A DNA stretch of 64,000 nucleotides from contig NZ_AP023356.1 of assembly GCF_018324205.1 (NCBI RefSeq), positions 6,821,501 through 6,885,500 on the forward strand. The letters are read 5' to 3'. A model generated the notes under the pieces. That model did no database searches. It was not told where the DNA came from and saw only the letters and a program-made list of their open reading frames with translations. This document shows, in pieces, positions 42,806 through 50,735 of this stretch. The number at the start of each line of letters is the position of its first letter. Positions within the stretch are counted from its first letter, which is position 1. The position numbers and the translations under genes are program-made. This DNA comes from Actinoplanes ianthinogenes (GTDB lineage Bacteria > Actinomycetota > Actinomycetes > Mycobacteriales > Micromonosporaceae).

Positions 42806-44980
42806 TTACTCGTTCGCCGCCTGGATGAGTTTCTCCAGCGTGTCGGCGGTGACCGGGCTGCCCGGGAAGCTCGCCATCCGCTTGATCGGGATGCTGGCCA
42901 TCATCAGCATCATGCCGGGGTCGGCGGCCATCGCGGCCATCGTCGAGTCCCCGGCCGACGCCATCGCCGTGGCGAACGCCTCGCCGAGCACCTGGGCGCC
43001 GCGCGGGTCGGCGAACCACTCGCCGATGCTGGACTCCTCGGTCAGCGGCACCCGGGCCTCGTCGCCGGTGACGTGCCGGGTGAGCGTGCCCCGGATGTCC
43101 CGGGACGAGGCGCCGACCTCGAACACGTAGTCGCCGTCCTCGACCACCCACCGGTTCAGCCGGGTGTCCCAGTAGGCCAGGTCGTCCCGGTCGACGTGCA
43201 GCGTGACCTCGACGGTCTCGCCGGCCGCGATCGCCACGTTCGCGAACGCCTTCAGCTCCCGCGGGGCCCGGCGCACCGCCGACCCGGGCAGGCTCACGTA
43301 GACCTGCACCACCTCGCGCCCGTCCCGGTCGCCGGTGTTGGTCACCGGCACCGTGATCTCCAGGCCGGAGCCGGTCGGCGTGCCGTAGGCGAACGTCGTG
43401 TAGGAGAGCCCGAAGCCGAACGGGTAGGCGACCGGGGTCTGCCGGGCGTCGAAGCCGCGGTAGCCGACGTGCAGGCCCTCGCCGTACCGGACATGCCCGT
43501 GCTCGCCCGGGAAGTCCAGGTAGGACGGGTGGTCGGCGAGCTTCACCGGGATCGTCTCGGCCAGCCGCCCGCTCGGGTTGACCCGGCCGAACAGCACGTC
43601 GGCGAGCGCGCTGCCACCGGCCTGCCCGAGCAGCCAGCCCTCCACGATCGCCGGCACGGCCGACTCCCACGGGCTGGTCAGCAGCACCGCGCCGTTGGAG
43701 AGGACCACCACGGTGTTCGGGTTGGCCGCGGCCACCCGCTCGATCAGCGCCAGGTGCTCGGCGGGCAGGTCCAGCGAGTCCCGGTCGGCGCCCTCCGTCT
43801 CGTGCGCCGAGCCGACGAAGACCAGCGCCACGTCGCTGCCCCGGGCCACCCGGGCCGCCGCGTCCGGGTCGTCGTAGCCCTCGGCGAACGTGACGGTGGC
43901 GCTGGTCGAGGCCTGGATCCGGGTCAGCGCGTCGTCCAGCCGGGTCGGCGTGATCTGCGAGCTGCCGCCACCCTGGTACCGCGGCGTGCGGGCGAACTCG
44001 CCGAGCACCGCGATCGTCTGCCCCTCCGCGCGCAGCGGAAGCAGCCCGCCGTCGTTCTTCAACAGCACGATCGCCCTCCCGGCGATCTCCCGGGCCAGCT
44101 CGTGGTGCGAGTCCGCGTCATAGCCTCCGGGTTCGCGCTTCCCGGCGTTCACCACCATTGTCCGTACGCGATCAGCCGACCTCCGCAGCACCGCGGCGTC
44201 GAGCGTGCCCGCCTCGACCGCGTCCACCAGCTGCTGGTCGCCGGCCGCGTCCGGGCCGGGCATGGTCAGGTCCAGGCCGGCCCGGATCGAGGCCACCCGG
44301 TCGACCACGGCGCCCCAGTCCGACACGACCAGGCCCTCGAAGCCCCACTCGTCGCGCAGCACCTCGGTGAGCAGCCAGTGGTGCTCGCTCGCGTACACCC
44401 CGTTGACCTTGTTGTACGCGCACATCACGGTCCACGGCTGCGCCCGGGTCACCACCCGGTGGAAGGCGCGCAGGTACATCTCCCGCAGCGTGCGCTCGTC
44501 GACGTCGGCGCTGACCCGCATCCGGTCGGTCTCCTGGCTGTTCACCGCGAAGTGCTTGAGCGACGCACCGACCCCCTTGCTCTGCACACCGCGCACCCAC
44601 TCGGTGGCCAGCACGCCGGTCAGGATCGGGTCCTCCGAGAAGTACTCGAAGTTGCGGCCGCCGAGCGGGCTGCGCTTGAGGTTGACACCCGGGCCGAGCA
44701 GCACCGCCACGTCCATCGCCCGGCACTCGTCGCCGAGTGCCTCGCCCATCCGGCGCAGCAGCTCCGGGTCCCAGGTGGAGGCGGTGGCCACGGCCGGCGG
44801 GAAGCAGGTGGCCGGGACGCCGGCCAGCAGGTCGCCGCCGGAGGCCTGCATGCGGACGCCGTGCGGGCCGTCGGTCACGACGACGGCGGGCAGCCCGGCC
44901 GGCGCGATGCCGGTGGTCTGCCAGAAGTCGCTTCCGCTGGTGAGCGCCGCCTGCTCGGCGGTGGTGAGCTCGGAGGTCAT
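42806..44980 (-). CDS. GH3 beta-glucosidase
   Basis: 724 residues, cytoplasmic (no signal peptide). The N-terminal GH3 TIM barrel has K-H-F-A-V-N-S-Q-E near 142 and the nucleophile Asp in L-V-V-S-D-W-G-A near 220. The middle (alpha/beta)6 sandwich has the A-V-L-G-E-F-A region near 320. A fibronectin-III-like domain lies near 560-640 with E-V-V-Q-V-Y-V. It should remove terminal beta-linked glucose from short oligosaccharides taken up by the cell. It is divergent from a TetR regulator across 130 bp containing an AT-rich operator-like stretch, so that regulator is its probable repressor. Confidence 0.95.
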   Translation of the reverse strand: MTSELTTAEQAALTSGSDFWQTTGIAPAGLPAVVVTDGPHGVRMQASGGDLLAGVPATCFPPAVATASTWDPELLRRMGEALGDECRAMDVAVLLGPGVNLKRSPLGGRNFEYFSEDPILTGVLATEWVRGVQSKGVGASLKHFAVNSQETDRMRVSADVDERTLREMYLRAFHRVVTRAQPWTVMCAYNKVNGVYASEHHWLLTEVLRDEWGFEGLVVSDWGAVVDRVASIRAGLDLTMPGPDAAGDQQLVDAVEAGTLDAAVLRRSADRVRTMVVNAGKREPGGYDADSHHELAREIAGRAIVLLKNDGGLLPLRAEGQTIAVLGEFARTPRYQGGGSSQITPTRLDDALTRIQASTSATVTFAEGYDDPDAAARVARGSDVALVFVGSAHETEGADRDSLDLPAEHLALIERVAAANPNTVVVLSNGAVLLTSPWESAVPAIVEGWLLGQAGGSALADVLFGRVNPSGRLAETIPVKLADHPSYLDFPGEHGHVRYGEGLHVGYRGFDARQTPVAYPFGFGLSYTTFAYGTPTGSGLEITVPVTNTGDRDGREVVQVYVSLPGSAVRRAPRELKAFANVAIAAGETVEVTLHVDRDDLAYWDTRLNRWVVEDGDYVFEVGASSRDIRGTLTRHVTGDEARVPLTEESSIGEWFADPRGAQVLGEAFATAMASAGDSTMAAMAADPGMMLMMASIPIKRMASFPGSPVTADTLEKLIQAANE

Positions 44981-45024
44981 GACGCAATCCGGTCCTTCCT
45001 CTCCAGCGAGCCGGAGAACGCGTT

Positions 45025-45064
45025 ACTGAGTACCTACTAGGTATTAACTAATCGGTAACCTAGG
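45025..45064. promoter_or_regulatory. Divergent operator/promoter region between GH3 and TetR genes
   Basis: The AT-rich stretch contains a perfect palindrome TACCTA-C-TAGGTA (45031-45043), followed by TTAACTAATCGGTAACCTAG, which holds a further TAGG/CCTA-type half site. It is the only AT-rich spot in this 130-bp gap and is the natural binding site for the adjacent TetR protein (inference). Confidence 0.6.
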
Positions 45065-45110
45065 GCACGCCGCGACCGCCCGGCAAGGGGCTGCTGGTAG
45101 GAAAGACGCT

Positions 45111-45782
45111 GTGAACAGCGCACCACCTCGCCGCCGGGACCGGGCCCGCCTGCCGGCCGCCGAGCGCCGCCGGCAGATCCTCGACGCGACCACGCGGCTG
45201 ATCGCCGAGCGCGGCTTCTGGGGCCTGTCGATGCAGGACGTCGCCGACGACTGCGGCCTGACCGTCCCGGGCCTGCTGCACCACGTCGGCTCCAAGGACA
45301 ACCTGCTGGTGGCCGTGCTGGAGCACCGCGACGAGGAGGACTACCGGTCGCTCTCCGCCGAGCTGGGGCTGACCGGTGACGAGATCGCCGAGCACCTCAC
45401 CCCGCCGGTCACCCGCTTCTCCTCGCTGGCGACCCGCGTGGCCGCGTCGGCGCACCACATCACCCTGCCGGAGGTCTGCGCCGCCCTGGTCCGCCGCAAC
45501 GCCGGCCAGCCGGAGATCGTCCGGCTCTTCGCGGTCCTGGAGGCCGAGTCACTGGCGCCCGACCATCCCGCCCACGACTACTTCCGGGTCCGGCAGGACA
45601 GCACCATCGCCCAGCTCAGCGTCCTCGCCCGGGACTTGACGCCGGAGCCGGAGACGCTGGCCCGCCAGATCATGGCGCTGATGGACGGCCTCCAGATCCA
45701 GTGGCTCCGTGACCCGGCCCGCGTCGACCTGGTCGCCGCCTGGTCCGCCGCTGCCCCGGCCCTCTTCCCCGCCCGGAAGTAG
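45111..45782 (+). CDS. TetR-family regulator, probably of the GH3 gene
   Basis: 223 residues. The TetR helix-turn-helix (about 18-64) shows A-E-R-R-R-Q-I-L-D-A-T near the start and the recognition region D-V-A-D-D-C-G-L-T-V-P-G-L-L-H-H-V-G-S-K. A helical ligand domain follows. The GTG start has AGGAAAG upstream. It is divergent from the beta-glucosidase gene; local regulation is likely. A 22-bp perfect hairpin follows 66 bp after the stop. Confidence 0.92.
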   Translation: MNSAPPRRRDRARLPAAERRRQILDATTRLIAERGFWGLSMQDVADDCGLTVPGLLHHVGSKDNLLVAVLEHRDEEDYRSLSAELGLTGDEIAEHLTPPVTRFSSLATRVAASAHHITLPEVCAALVRRNAGQPEIVRLFAVLEAESLAPDHPAHDYFRVRQDSTIAQLSVLARDLTPEPETLARQIMALMDGLQIQWLRDPARVDLVAAWSAAAPALFPARK

Positions 45783-45848
45783 CGGACTGCCTGGCGAGCG
45801 GGGACGCGAGGTCCGCGAGGGTCCGGGCAGGCGGCGCGCTCCCGACCC

Positions 45849-45903
45849 GGGCTGGTCCTGGTGGCCCTATCCGACCCTCGAATAGGGCCACCAGGACCAG
45901 CCC
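45849..45903 (+). repeat. 22-bp perfect hairpin repeat after the TetR gene
   Basis: Arms 45849-45870 and 45882-45903 are perfect reverse complements with an 11-base loop; the core is GGCCCTAT/ATAGGGCC. The same hairpin family heads the 64-bp array at 12453. It may also terminate TetR transcription, but there is no U-run. Confidence 0.8.
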
Positions 45904-45908
45904 GAACC

Positions 45909-46286
45909 GTGAGTCGCGTTGCGGTCCGGATTCGTGCGGACCTCGCGTGACCGGCCTGGACCGTGAGTCGCGTTGCGGTCGGGGTTCGTGCGGACCTCGC
46001 GTGATCAGCTTGGACCGTGAGTCGCGTTGCGGTCGGGGTTCGTGTGGACCTCGCGTGACCAGCTTGAACCGTGAGTCGCGTTGCGGTCCGGGTTCGTGCG
46101 GACCTCGCGTGACCAGCTTGAACCGTGAGTCGCGTTGCGGTCCGGATTCGCGCGGACCTCGCGCGACGGGCCTGGACCGTGAGTCGCGTTGCGGTCCGGG
46201 TTCGTGTGGACCTGGCGTGACCGGCCTGGACCGTGAGTCGCGTTGCGGTCCGGGGGCTCGGGGCCTCGCGGCGGGCGAGCCACGGG
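45909..46286. repeat. 54-bp tandem repeat, seven copies
   Basis: GTGAGTCGCGTTGCGGTC recurs at 45909, 45963, 46017, 46071, 46125, 46179 and 46233, exactly 54 bp apart. Variable positions are mostly in GTGCGGACCTCGCGTGAC. Since 54 is a multiple of three, long frames appear on both strands (18-residue repeats), but there is no ribosome site or family and I do not call a gene. Together with the hairpin it fills the gap 45783-46316. Confidence 0.9.
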
Positions 46287-46288
46287 CG

Positions 46289-46319
46289 CGTGCTCAGGGC
46301 GTACCGTAATCGGGTTTCA
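46289..46319 (-). repeat. Dispersed 3'-end repeat, copy at the NYN gene
   Basis: On the minus strand the NYN stop codon continues as TGA-AACCCGATTACGGTACG, then CCCTGAGCAC, almost identical to the segment after the gene at 40490-40723. Confidence 0.65.
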
Positions 46320-47540
46320 AGCGGCGCCGAGCCAGGAGCGGACCTCGGCGATCTCGTCGTCGCTGAGGGCGATGGCGGCGGCCTCGGCCCGGTTCAGCAC
46401 GTTGTCGGCGAAGGCCGCCGCGATCTCGGTGGCGTTCGGCGGGGGCTGGCGATAGAGCGGCGCGCCGCCGAACGCGGTGCCCCGGGTGACGAAGGCGATG
46501 GCGCTGCGGCTCACGTCCACGCCCTGCGCGGCGAGCTGGTCGCGGGCCCAGCGGGTCGCCTCGGTCAGGTTGAAGTGGTGGCCGGCCGCGTAGTCGGCGA
46601 GCGACTGGTAGACCGGCGGCCACATCTCGCGGGGCAGCCGGGGGAGGCTGAGCAGCGCGGACAGGCGGCCGACCGGCTCCGGCGCGGGACCGGTGCTGAT
46701 CCCGGACTCGGGTGGCTCGTGCCGGGCGGAGTCCCAGACGAAGTGGTTGGAGAACTTGGCGCTGGGCAGGGCCAGGCTCTCCAGGGCGCGGACGAAACCG
46801 CCGTTGCCGAACCAGCTCGTCTCGTCGACGCTCGGGCCGAGCTGGCGGCGCAGGTCGTGGGCGAGCGAGGCCAGGTTCAGCGGGCCGGTGGCCGCGGTGT
46901 AGCGCCAGACGACCAGGTCACGGAACTGTTCGTAGGAGACCGGGGTCTCCGGGTCGCCGGGTGTCACCGGCGCCTCGTCGCTCTCCACCGGCTCGCCCTG
47001 CACCAGCTCCAGCAACTCCTGGCTGGTGATCAGCCGGTCGGCGACCGCGATGAACGCCTCGGCCGCGTCCGACGGCGACACGATCGTGGTGCGCCGGTCG
47101 GCCCGGCGCAGGCGCACCAGCAGCGGTGTCATGTCCGAGTCGCCGGAGGCGATGACGAACTCCTCGTACGGCACCGGGTCGGCGAGCGCGTCGACGGCGT
47201 CGACGACCATCCGGATGTCGGCGGCGTTCTTGGTGTGGGTCAGCCGCGGGCAGTCGATCACCTCGAAGCCGGCGTTCACGAAGAACGGCCGGAACTGCGA
47301 GTAGTAGAGCCGGGGCTGGGCCGCCTCGGTGTCCGGATTGGGCACCCAGCCGCCCGGGTTCATGTAGCAGCGCAGGATCAGCCAGCGGCGCGGGCCGTCG
47401 ACGGTCAGCGCCGTGGTCAGCCGGACCAACCACGCGGCCGGGTCCTTGGCGAACTGGATCGCCACGTCCGGGTCCTGCTTGATCAGTCCGCTGAACACGT
47501 TGTCGAAGTCCAGGTAGAGTGCGGCGCGTACGCGGGCCAT
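46317..47540 (-). CDS. NYN-domain (PIN-like) putative RNase with LOTUS-like C-terminus
   Basis: 407 residues. The NYN domain (about 1-165) starts A-L-Y-L-D-F-D-N-V-F with Asp10 and Asp12, and continues with K-N-A-A-D-I-R-M-V-V-D near 105 and A-S-G-D-S-D near 130, the acidic residues expected to bind metal in this nuclease fold. The C-terminal half contains two helical winged-helix-like segments (about 205-270 and 305-365) that could be OST-HTH/LOTUS RNA-binding modules; this is less certain. A role in RNA processing or decay is inferred from the fold. It is a single gene; no ribosome site stands out. Confidence 0.82.
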   Translation of the reverse strand: MARVRAALYLDFDNVFSGLIKQDPDVAIQFAKDPAAWLVRLTTALTVDGPRRWLILRCYMNPGGWVPNPDTEAAQPRLYYSQFRPFFVNAGFEVIDCPRLTHTKNAADIRMVVDAVDALADPVPYEEFVIASGDSDMTPLLVRLRRADRRTTIVSPSDAAEAFIAVADRLITSQELLELVQGEPVESDEAPVTPGDPETPVSYEQFRDLVVWRYTAATGPLNLASLAHDLRRQLGPSVDETSWFGNGGFVRALESLALPSAKFSNHFVWDSARHEPPESGISTGPAPEPVGRLSALLSLPRLPREMWPPVYQSLADYAAGHHFNLTEATRWARDQLAAQGVDVSRSAIAFVTRGTAFGGAPLYRQPPPNATEIAAAFADNVLNRAEAAAIALSDDEIAEVRSWLGAA

Positions 47541-47586
47541 GACCGAAAACCTACCGTGCCCGCGTCGCGCCGTCTCTCAAGAACGT

Positions 47587-47859
47587 TTATCCGAGCCTGC
47601 GGCGGCTGCTCGCGCCGGTGACCAGGGCCACGCCGACCGCCGCGAGGCCGACCTGGAGGCCCAGCTCGATCCAGTCGATGCCAGGGGTCTCGTCCACGCC
47701 GAACACCGCCGCGAGGAACGTGCCGAGGATCCCGGCCACCACGCCGACCAGCAGCGTGACCCAGATCGGCATGCTCTGCTTGCCGGGCACGACCAGGCGC
47801 CCCAGGGCGCCGATGATCAGGCCGAAGACGATCCCGGTGAAGATGCCGTTGATTTCCAT
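47587..47859 (-). CDS. GlsB/YeaQ/YmgE-family small membrane protein
   Basis: 90 residues with three hydrophobic helices. It has the family glycine pattern G-L-I-I-G-A-L-G-R-L-V-V-P-G near the start and V-G-V-V-A-G-I-L-G-T in the second helix. Members are small stress-associated inner-membrane proteins without known biochemical activity. CAGGAGC precedes the ATG. It follows the yccF-like gene on the same strand with 36 bp between. Confidence 0.9.
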   Translation of the reverse strand: MEINGIFTGIVFGLIIGALGRLVVPGKQSMPIWVTLLVGVVAGILGTFLAAVFGVDETPGIDWIELGLQVGLAAVGVALVTGASSRRRLG

Positions 47860-47895
47860 CCCAGCTCCTGTCCGTGCTCCTTGATGGGCCGACCG

Positions 47896-48273
47896 TCAGT
47901 CGGCGTCGACGATCTCCCGGCCGAGCGGCCAGAACGCCACGGGGACCAGCTTGAAGTTGGCGATCCCGAACGGGATGCCGATGATCGTGATGCACAGCGC
48001 GATGCCGGCCGTCAGGTGGGCCAGCGCGATCCACCAGCCGAACAGGACCACCCACAGAATGTTCGCCAGGCCGGAGCCGACACCGGCGCCCGGGCGGGAC
48101 ACCACGGTGCGGCCGAACGGCCACATCGAGTAGAGCGCCAGGCGGCCCGCGGCGATCCCGAACGGAATCGTGATGATCAGGATGAAACAGATCACGGCCG
48201 CGATGCCGTAGCCGATCGCGAGCAGGAACCCGCCGCCGAAGATGAACCACAGGACATTCAGGAGGAAGCGCAC
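47896..48273 (-). CDS. YccF-domain membrane protein
   Basis: 125 residues. It carries two tandem YccF repeats, each with an N-V-L-W or N-I-L-W segment followed by I-T-I-I-G-I-P-F-G or I-T-I-P-F-G, and about four membrane helices. The function is unknown. GTG 48273 is chosen because members start R-F-L-L-N-V-L-W; GTG at 48300 is possible. It sits upstream of the GlsB-like gene, probably in one transcript. Confidence 0.88.
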   Translation of the reverse strand: MRFLLNVLWFIFGGGFLLAIGYGIAAVICFILIITIPFGIAAGRLALYSMWPFGRTVVSRPGAGVGSGLANILWVVLFGWWIALAHLTAGIALCITIIGIPFGIANFKLVPVAFWPLGREIVDAD

Positions 48274-48377
48274 CCGCTCAGCATGAACCTCCGGGGCCAC
48301 CCGTAGGGGTCACCCGTTCCGCCAAGGTCGCACAGTCTGGACGGCGGGTGCGGACCGGCTCCGGGTTGGGTACTGCC

Positions 48378-48866
48378 GTGCAGCTCGCTCAGGTGCTCGA
48401 TGTCCTCCAGGAACTTCACGTCGCCGCCGGACACCCGGAGATCGCCGAGGTGGCCCGCTTCGGCACGGACGGCGCGCCCGGCGGGCCGTCGCCGGCCGGG
48501 CTCCGGATCCGGTATGTGACCGGGTCGGAGGCCTATCTGTGGGGTGCGGTCTGGCCGGGGGAGACGGCCGTGCCGGTGCCGGAGGTGCTGCCGCCGCCGA
48601 ACCGGCGCGCGCCACGGGCCGCGGCCTTCGCCGCGCAGTTGCTGGAGGCGGCGCGGCCCGGCGTGTTCCGGGCCTGGGAACTGGTCGCGCTCCCCGATCT
48701 GGGCCCGGCCGGCGAGCGCGGCAAGGTGCCGCTCGGCTTGCGGATCAACTGCGCCGACGGTACGGCCTACCTGCTGCGCGCCACGGCGGCCGGCGGACCC
48801 ACCGTCGAGCCGGACACCGAGCCACACCCCGAGTACCAGATCGTGCTCGCAAAACGCCGCCGGTGA
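48378..48866 (+). CDS. Hypothetical protein, 162 residues
   Basis: A globular-looking protein without membrane segments or catalytic motif, about 162 residues from GTG 48378 (Q-L-A-Q-V-L-D-V-L-Q-E-L). GTG at 48348 would add ten residues. Codon use is typical of real genes here. I do not recognise the family. It is divergent from yccF. Its stop codon TGA is inside the left arm of a palindromic element. Confidence 0.65.
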   Translation: MQLAQVLDVLQELHVAAGHPEIAEVARFGTDGAPGGPSPAGLRIRYVTGSEAYLWGAVWPGETAVPVPEVLPPPNRRAPRAAAFAAQLLEAARPGVFRAWELVALPDLGPAGERGKVPLGLRINCADGTAYLLRATAAGGPTVEPDTEPHPEYQIVLAKRRR

Positions 48867-48950
48867 GATGGGCTCGGCTTTTCCGACGCCGCGGGGTTTG
48901 CGGAGGCGGAAAAGACGCGCCCATCTCACCGGTTACAAGGCGTTTTGTGC
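48849..48950. repeat. Nested palindromic element at a gene 3' end
   Basis: Three nested arm pairs are seen: AAAACGCC/GGCGTTTT (48851-48858 and 48939-48946), CCGGTGAGATGGGC/GCCCATCTCACCGG (48860-48873 and 48919-48932, perfect 14 bp), and CTTTTCCG/CGGAAAAG inside. The element of about 100 bp is non-coding, supplies the stop of the upstream gene, and lies between convergent genes, so it could act as a terminator or be a MITE remnant. Confidence 0.75.
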
Positions 48951-48970
48951 GCGGAGCGAAGCGGAGCCAG

Positions 48971-50734
48971 TCAGCAGAGCCCGAACACCTCGCCGCGCGG
49001 GGTGAACGGCAGGCGGGCACCGCGCGGCATCAGGTAAGCATGCGGCCGGCGGATCCGCAGCACGTCGCACTCGCCGTCGGTGATCACCAGGATCGGGCCG
49101 TCCGGCGGGAAGTCCGGGGCGCGCTCCAGCAGGCTGATCGCCGGCTGCAGGGCGGTGCCACCTCGGCCGCGGACCCGGACCCGCCCGGCGATCTCGTCGA
49201 CCGGCAGGTACCCGGCGTCGTACGCGGTGGCGTCGCAGAACACCACCCGGGCGGCCGGCACGTCCCGGGCGGTGGCGTAGGACGCGATCGCGCCGAGCGC
49301 CTTGCCCATCAGCTCGTGACTCATCGAGCCGGAGGTGTCCACCACCACGCCGAACGTCCCGCGTGGCACGAGCTCCTCCGGAAGGTGCCGGCCCGGTCGC
49401 GGAATGTCCGGGGTGGACGCCTGGCGGCGGGACGGGCGGGCGTACGACCGTCGCGGCTCCACCACCGGCACGTGTTCGTCGAACCACCGGGCCAGCCGTA
49501 CGTCCCACGGCAGCGGCGGCTGCTCGAGCACCCGGATCTCCGCTTCCAGCCCGGCCGGCAGCAGCCCGCGGCCGCTGCTGTGGTGGAACGCGTACCCGGT
49601 CAGCAGCGCCCGCCGGTAGTACTCGTCCAGGTCGATCCCGCCGGCCCGGTGACCGGCCCAGGGCAGCGGCTCGCCCAGCATGTCGCCGGCGCCCCTGCCG
49701 CGCAGCGTTGCCAGCTTGCGCATCCGCCGCAGGTCACCGGCGATCCGGTCGTACACCTCCTCGGCCGACGAGCCGGCCAGCTCGGGGTCGTGCAGCAGGC
49801 CGTCCGGCATCGTCCCGACACCCATCTCGACCAGCCAGCCGTTGATCACATAGTCGCAGGCAACGTTCCACAGGTACGGGTCGCGTGGCCCCACCCGGTC
49901 GGCGTGCCGGAGCGCGGCGTGCAGCATCTCGTGGGCCAGCACGAACCGCCACTCGTACCCGCCCAGCCCGCACCGCGGGTTCACGTAGATCTCGCCCGCC
50001 TCCGCGGAGACCGCCGCCACCTGGATGTCCCAGCTCCGGGCCAGCTCCGCGTCGGCGACCACCCGGAAACCGGCCGCCACCGCGCCGAGCAGCGGGAACG
50101 ACCCGATGAACCAGCTCATCGCGCGGTCCCAGGCGGCCTGCGGCCCGCGTCCGCCGCCGGCCTGGTCGACGGCCGCGGTGGCCGCCGCGGCCAGGCCCAG
50201 CGCGAACCGCTCCGGCCAGTCGCTGTGCTCGTTCGTCGTGGGCGGCCCGAGGTCCGGCATGCCGGCCCCGCAGGCCGCGAACTCGGCCGGCACCCCGGAC
50301 CGCCGCCACTCGCGCAGCAGCCGCTCCTCGTCCGCGGTGGGCAGCACCGCCGGGACGGCGACCGGTTCCCAGCCCAGCTTGACCTCCCGCTGGAACCGGG
50401 TCACCCCGAGACAGGCGACATTTTCGTACGCCGGATCGCGCGCCGCCCCGGGCCCGAGGTGCCCGAAGCCCAGGTGCAGCAGGCAGTGCCCGAGCACCCA
50501 GGTCCACTCCTCGACCGCCAGCCGCCGTGCCCTGTTCGCCCGGATCCGGCCGGCGGCGTCGACCAGCGCGAAGCCGAGCGCCGAGTCCTCGACCAGGGTG
50601 GCCGAGGCGGCCGGCCGCTGCCAGGAACCGGTGGTCAGCGGCTGGAACATCGGGTGGTGGACGAGCGACTGCCAGGCCGCGGTGAACGCCGCGACGTTCG
50701 GGTCGATCCGGTCGCTACCCGTCCGGCGGGCCAT
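48971..50734 (-). CDS. VWA-like/DUF2201 putative metallopeptidase
   Basis: 587 residues. An N-terminal DUF2201-type metallopeptidase domain (about 1-390) has an H-E-M-L-H zinc motif near 267. It is followed by a C-terminal von Willebrand A-like domain (about 440-580) with MIDAS residues D-T-S-G-S-M-S near 465 and later T-D-G-E-C-D. Proteins of this architecture act with a MoxR AAA ATPase, encoded 1 bp upstream here, and are thought to remodel or mature a protein partner; the partner is unknown. There is no signal peptide, so it acts in the cytoplasm. Confidence 0.87.
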   Translation of the reverse strand: MARRTGSDRIDPNVAAFTAAWQSLVHHPMFQPLTTGSWQRPAASATLVEDSALGFALVDAAGRIRANRARRLAVEEWTWVLGHCLLHLGFGHLGPGAARDPAYENVACLGVTRFQREVKLGWEPVAVPAVLPTADEERLLREWRRSGVPAEFAACGAGMPDLGPPTTNEHSDWPERFALGLAAAATAAVDQAGGGRGPQAAWDRAMSWFIGSFPLLGAVAAGFRVVADAELARSWDIQVAAVSAEAGEIYVNPRCGLGGYEWRFVLAHEMLHAALRHADRVGPRDPYLWNVACDYVINGWLVEMGVGTMPDGLLHDPELAGSSAEEVYDRIAGDLRRMRKLATLRGRGAGDMLGEPLPWAGHRAGGIDLDEYYRRALLTGYAFHHSSGRGLLPAGLEAEIRVLEQPPLPWDVRLARWFDEHVPVVEPRRSYARPSRRQASTPDIPRPGRHLPEELVPRGTFGVVVDTSGSMSHELMGKALGAIASYATARDVPAARVVFCDATAYDAGYLPVDEIAGRVRVRGRGGTALQPAISLLERAPDFPPDGPILVITDGECDVLRIRRPHAYLMPRGARLPFTPRGEVFGLC

Positions 50735-50735
50735 C

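Noticed and set aside
45909..46286. Possible CRISPR array or repeat-protein gene (54-bp period)
   Set aside because: No unique spacers. The open frames exist on both strands only because 54 is a multiple of three, and there is no ribosome site or recognised domain.
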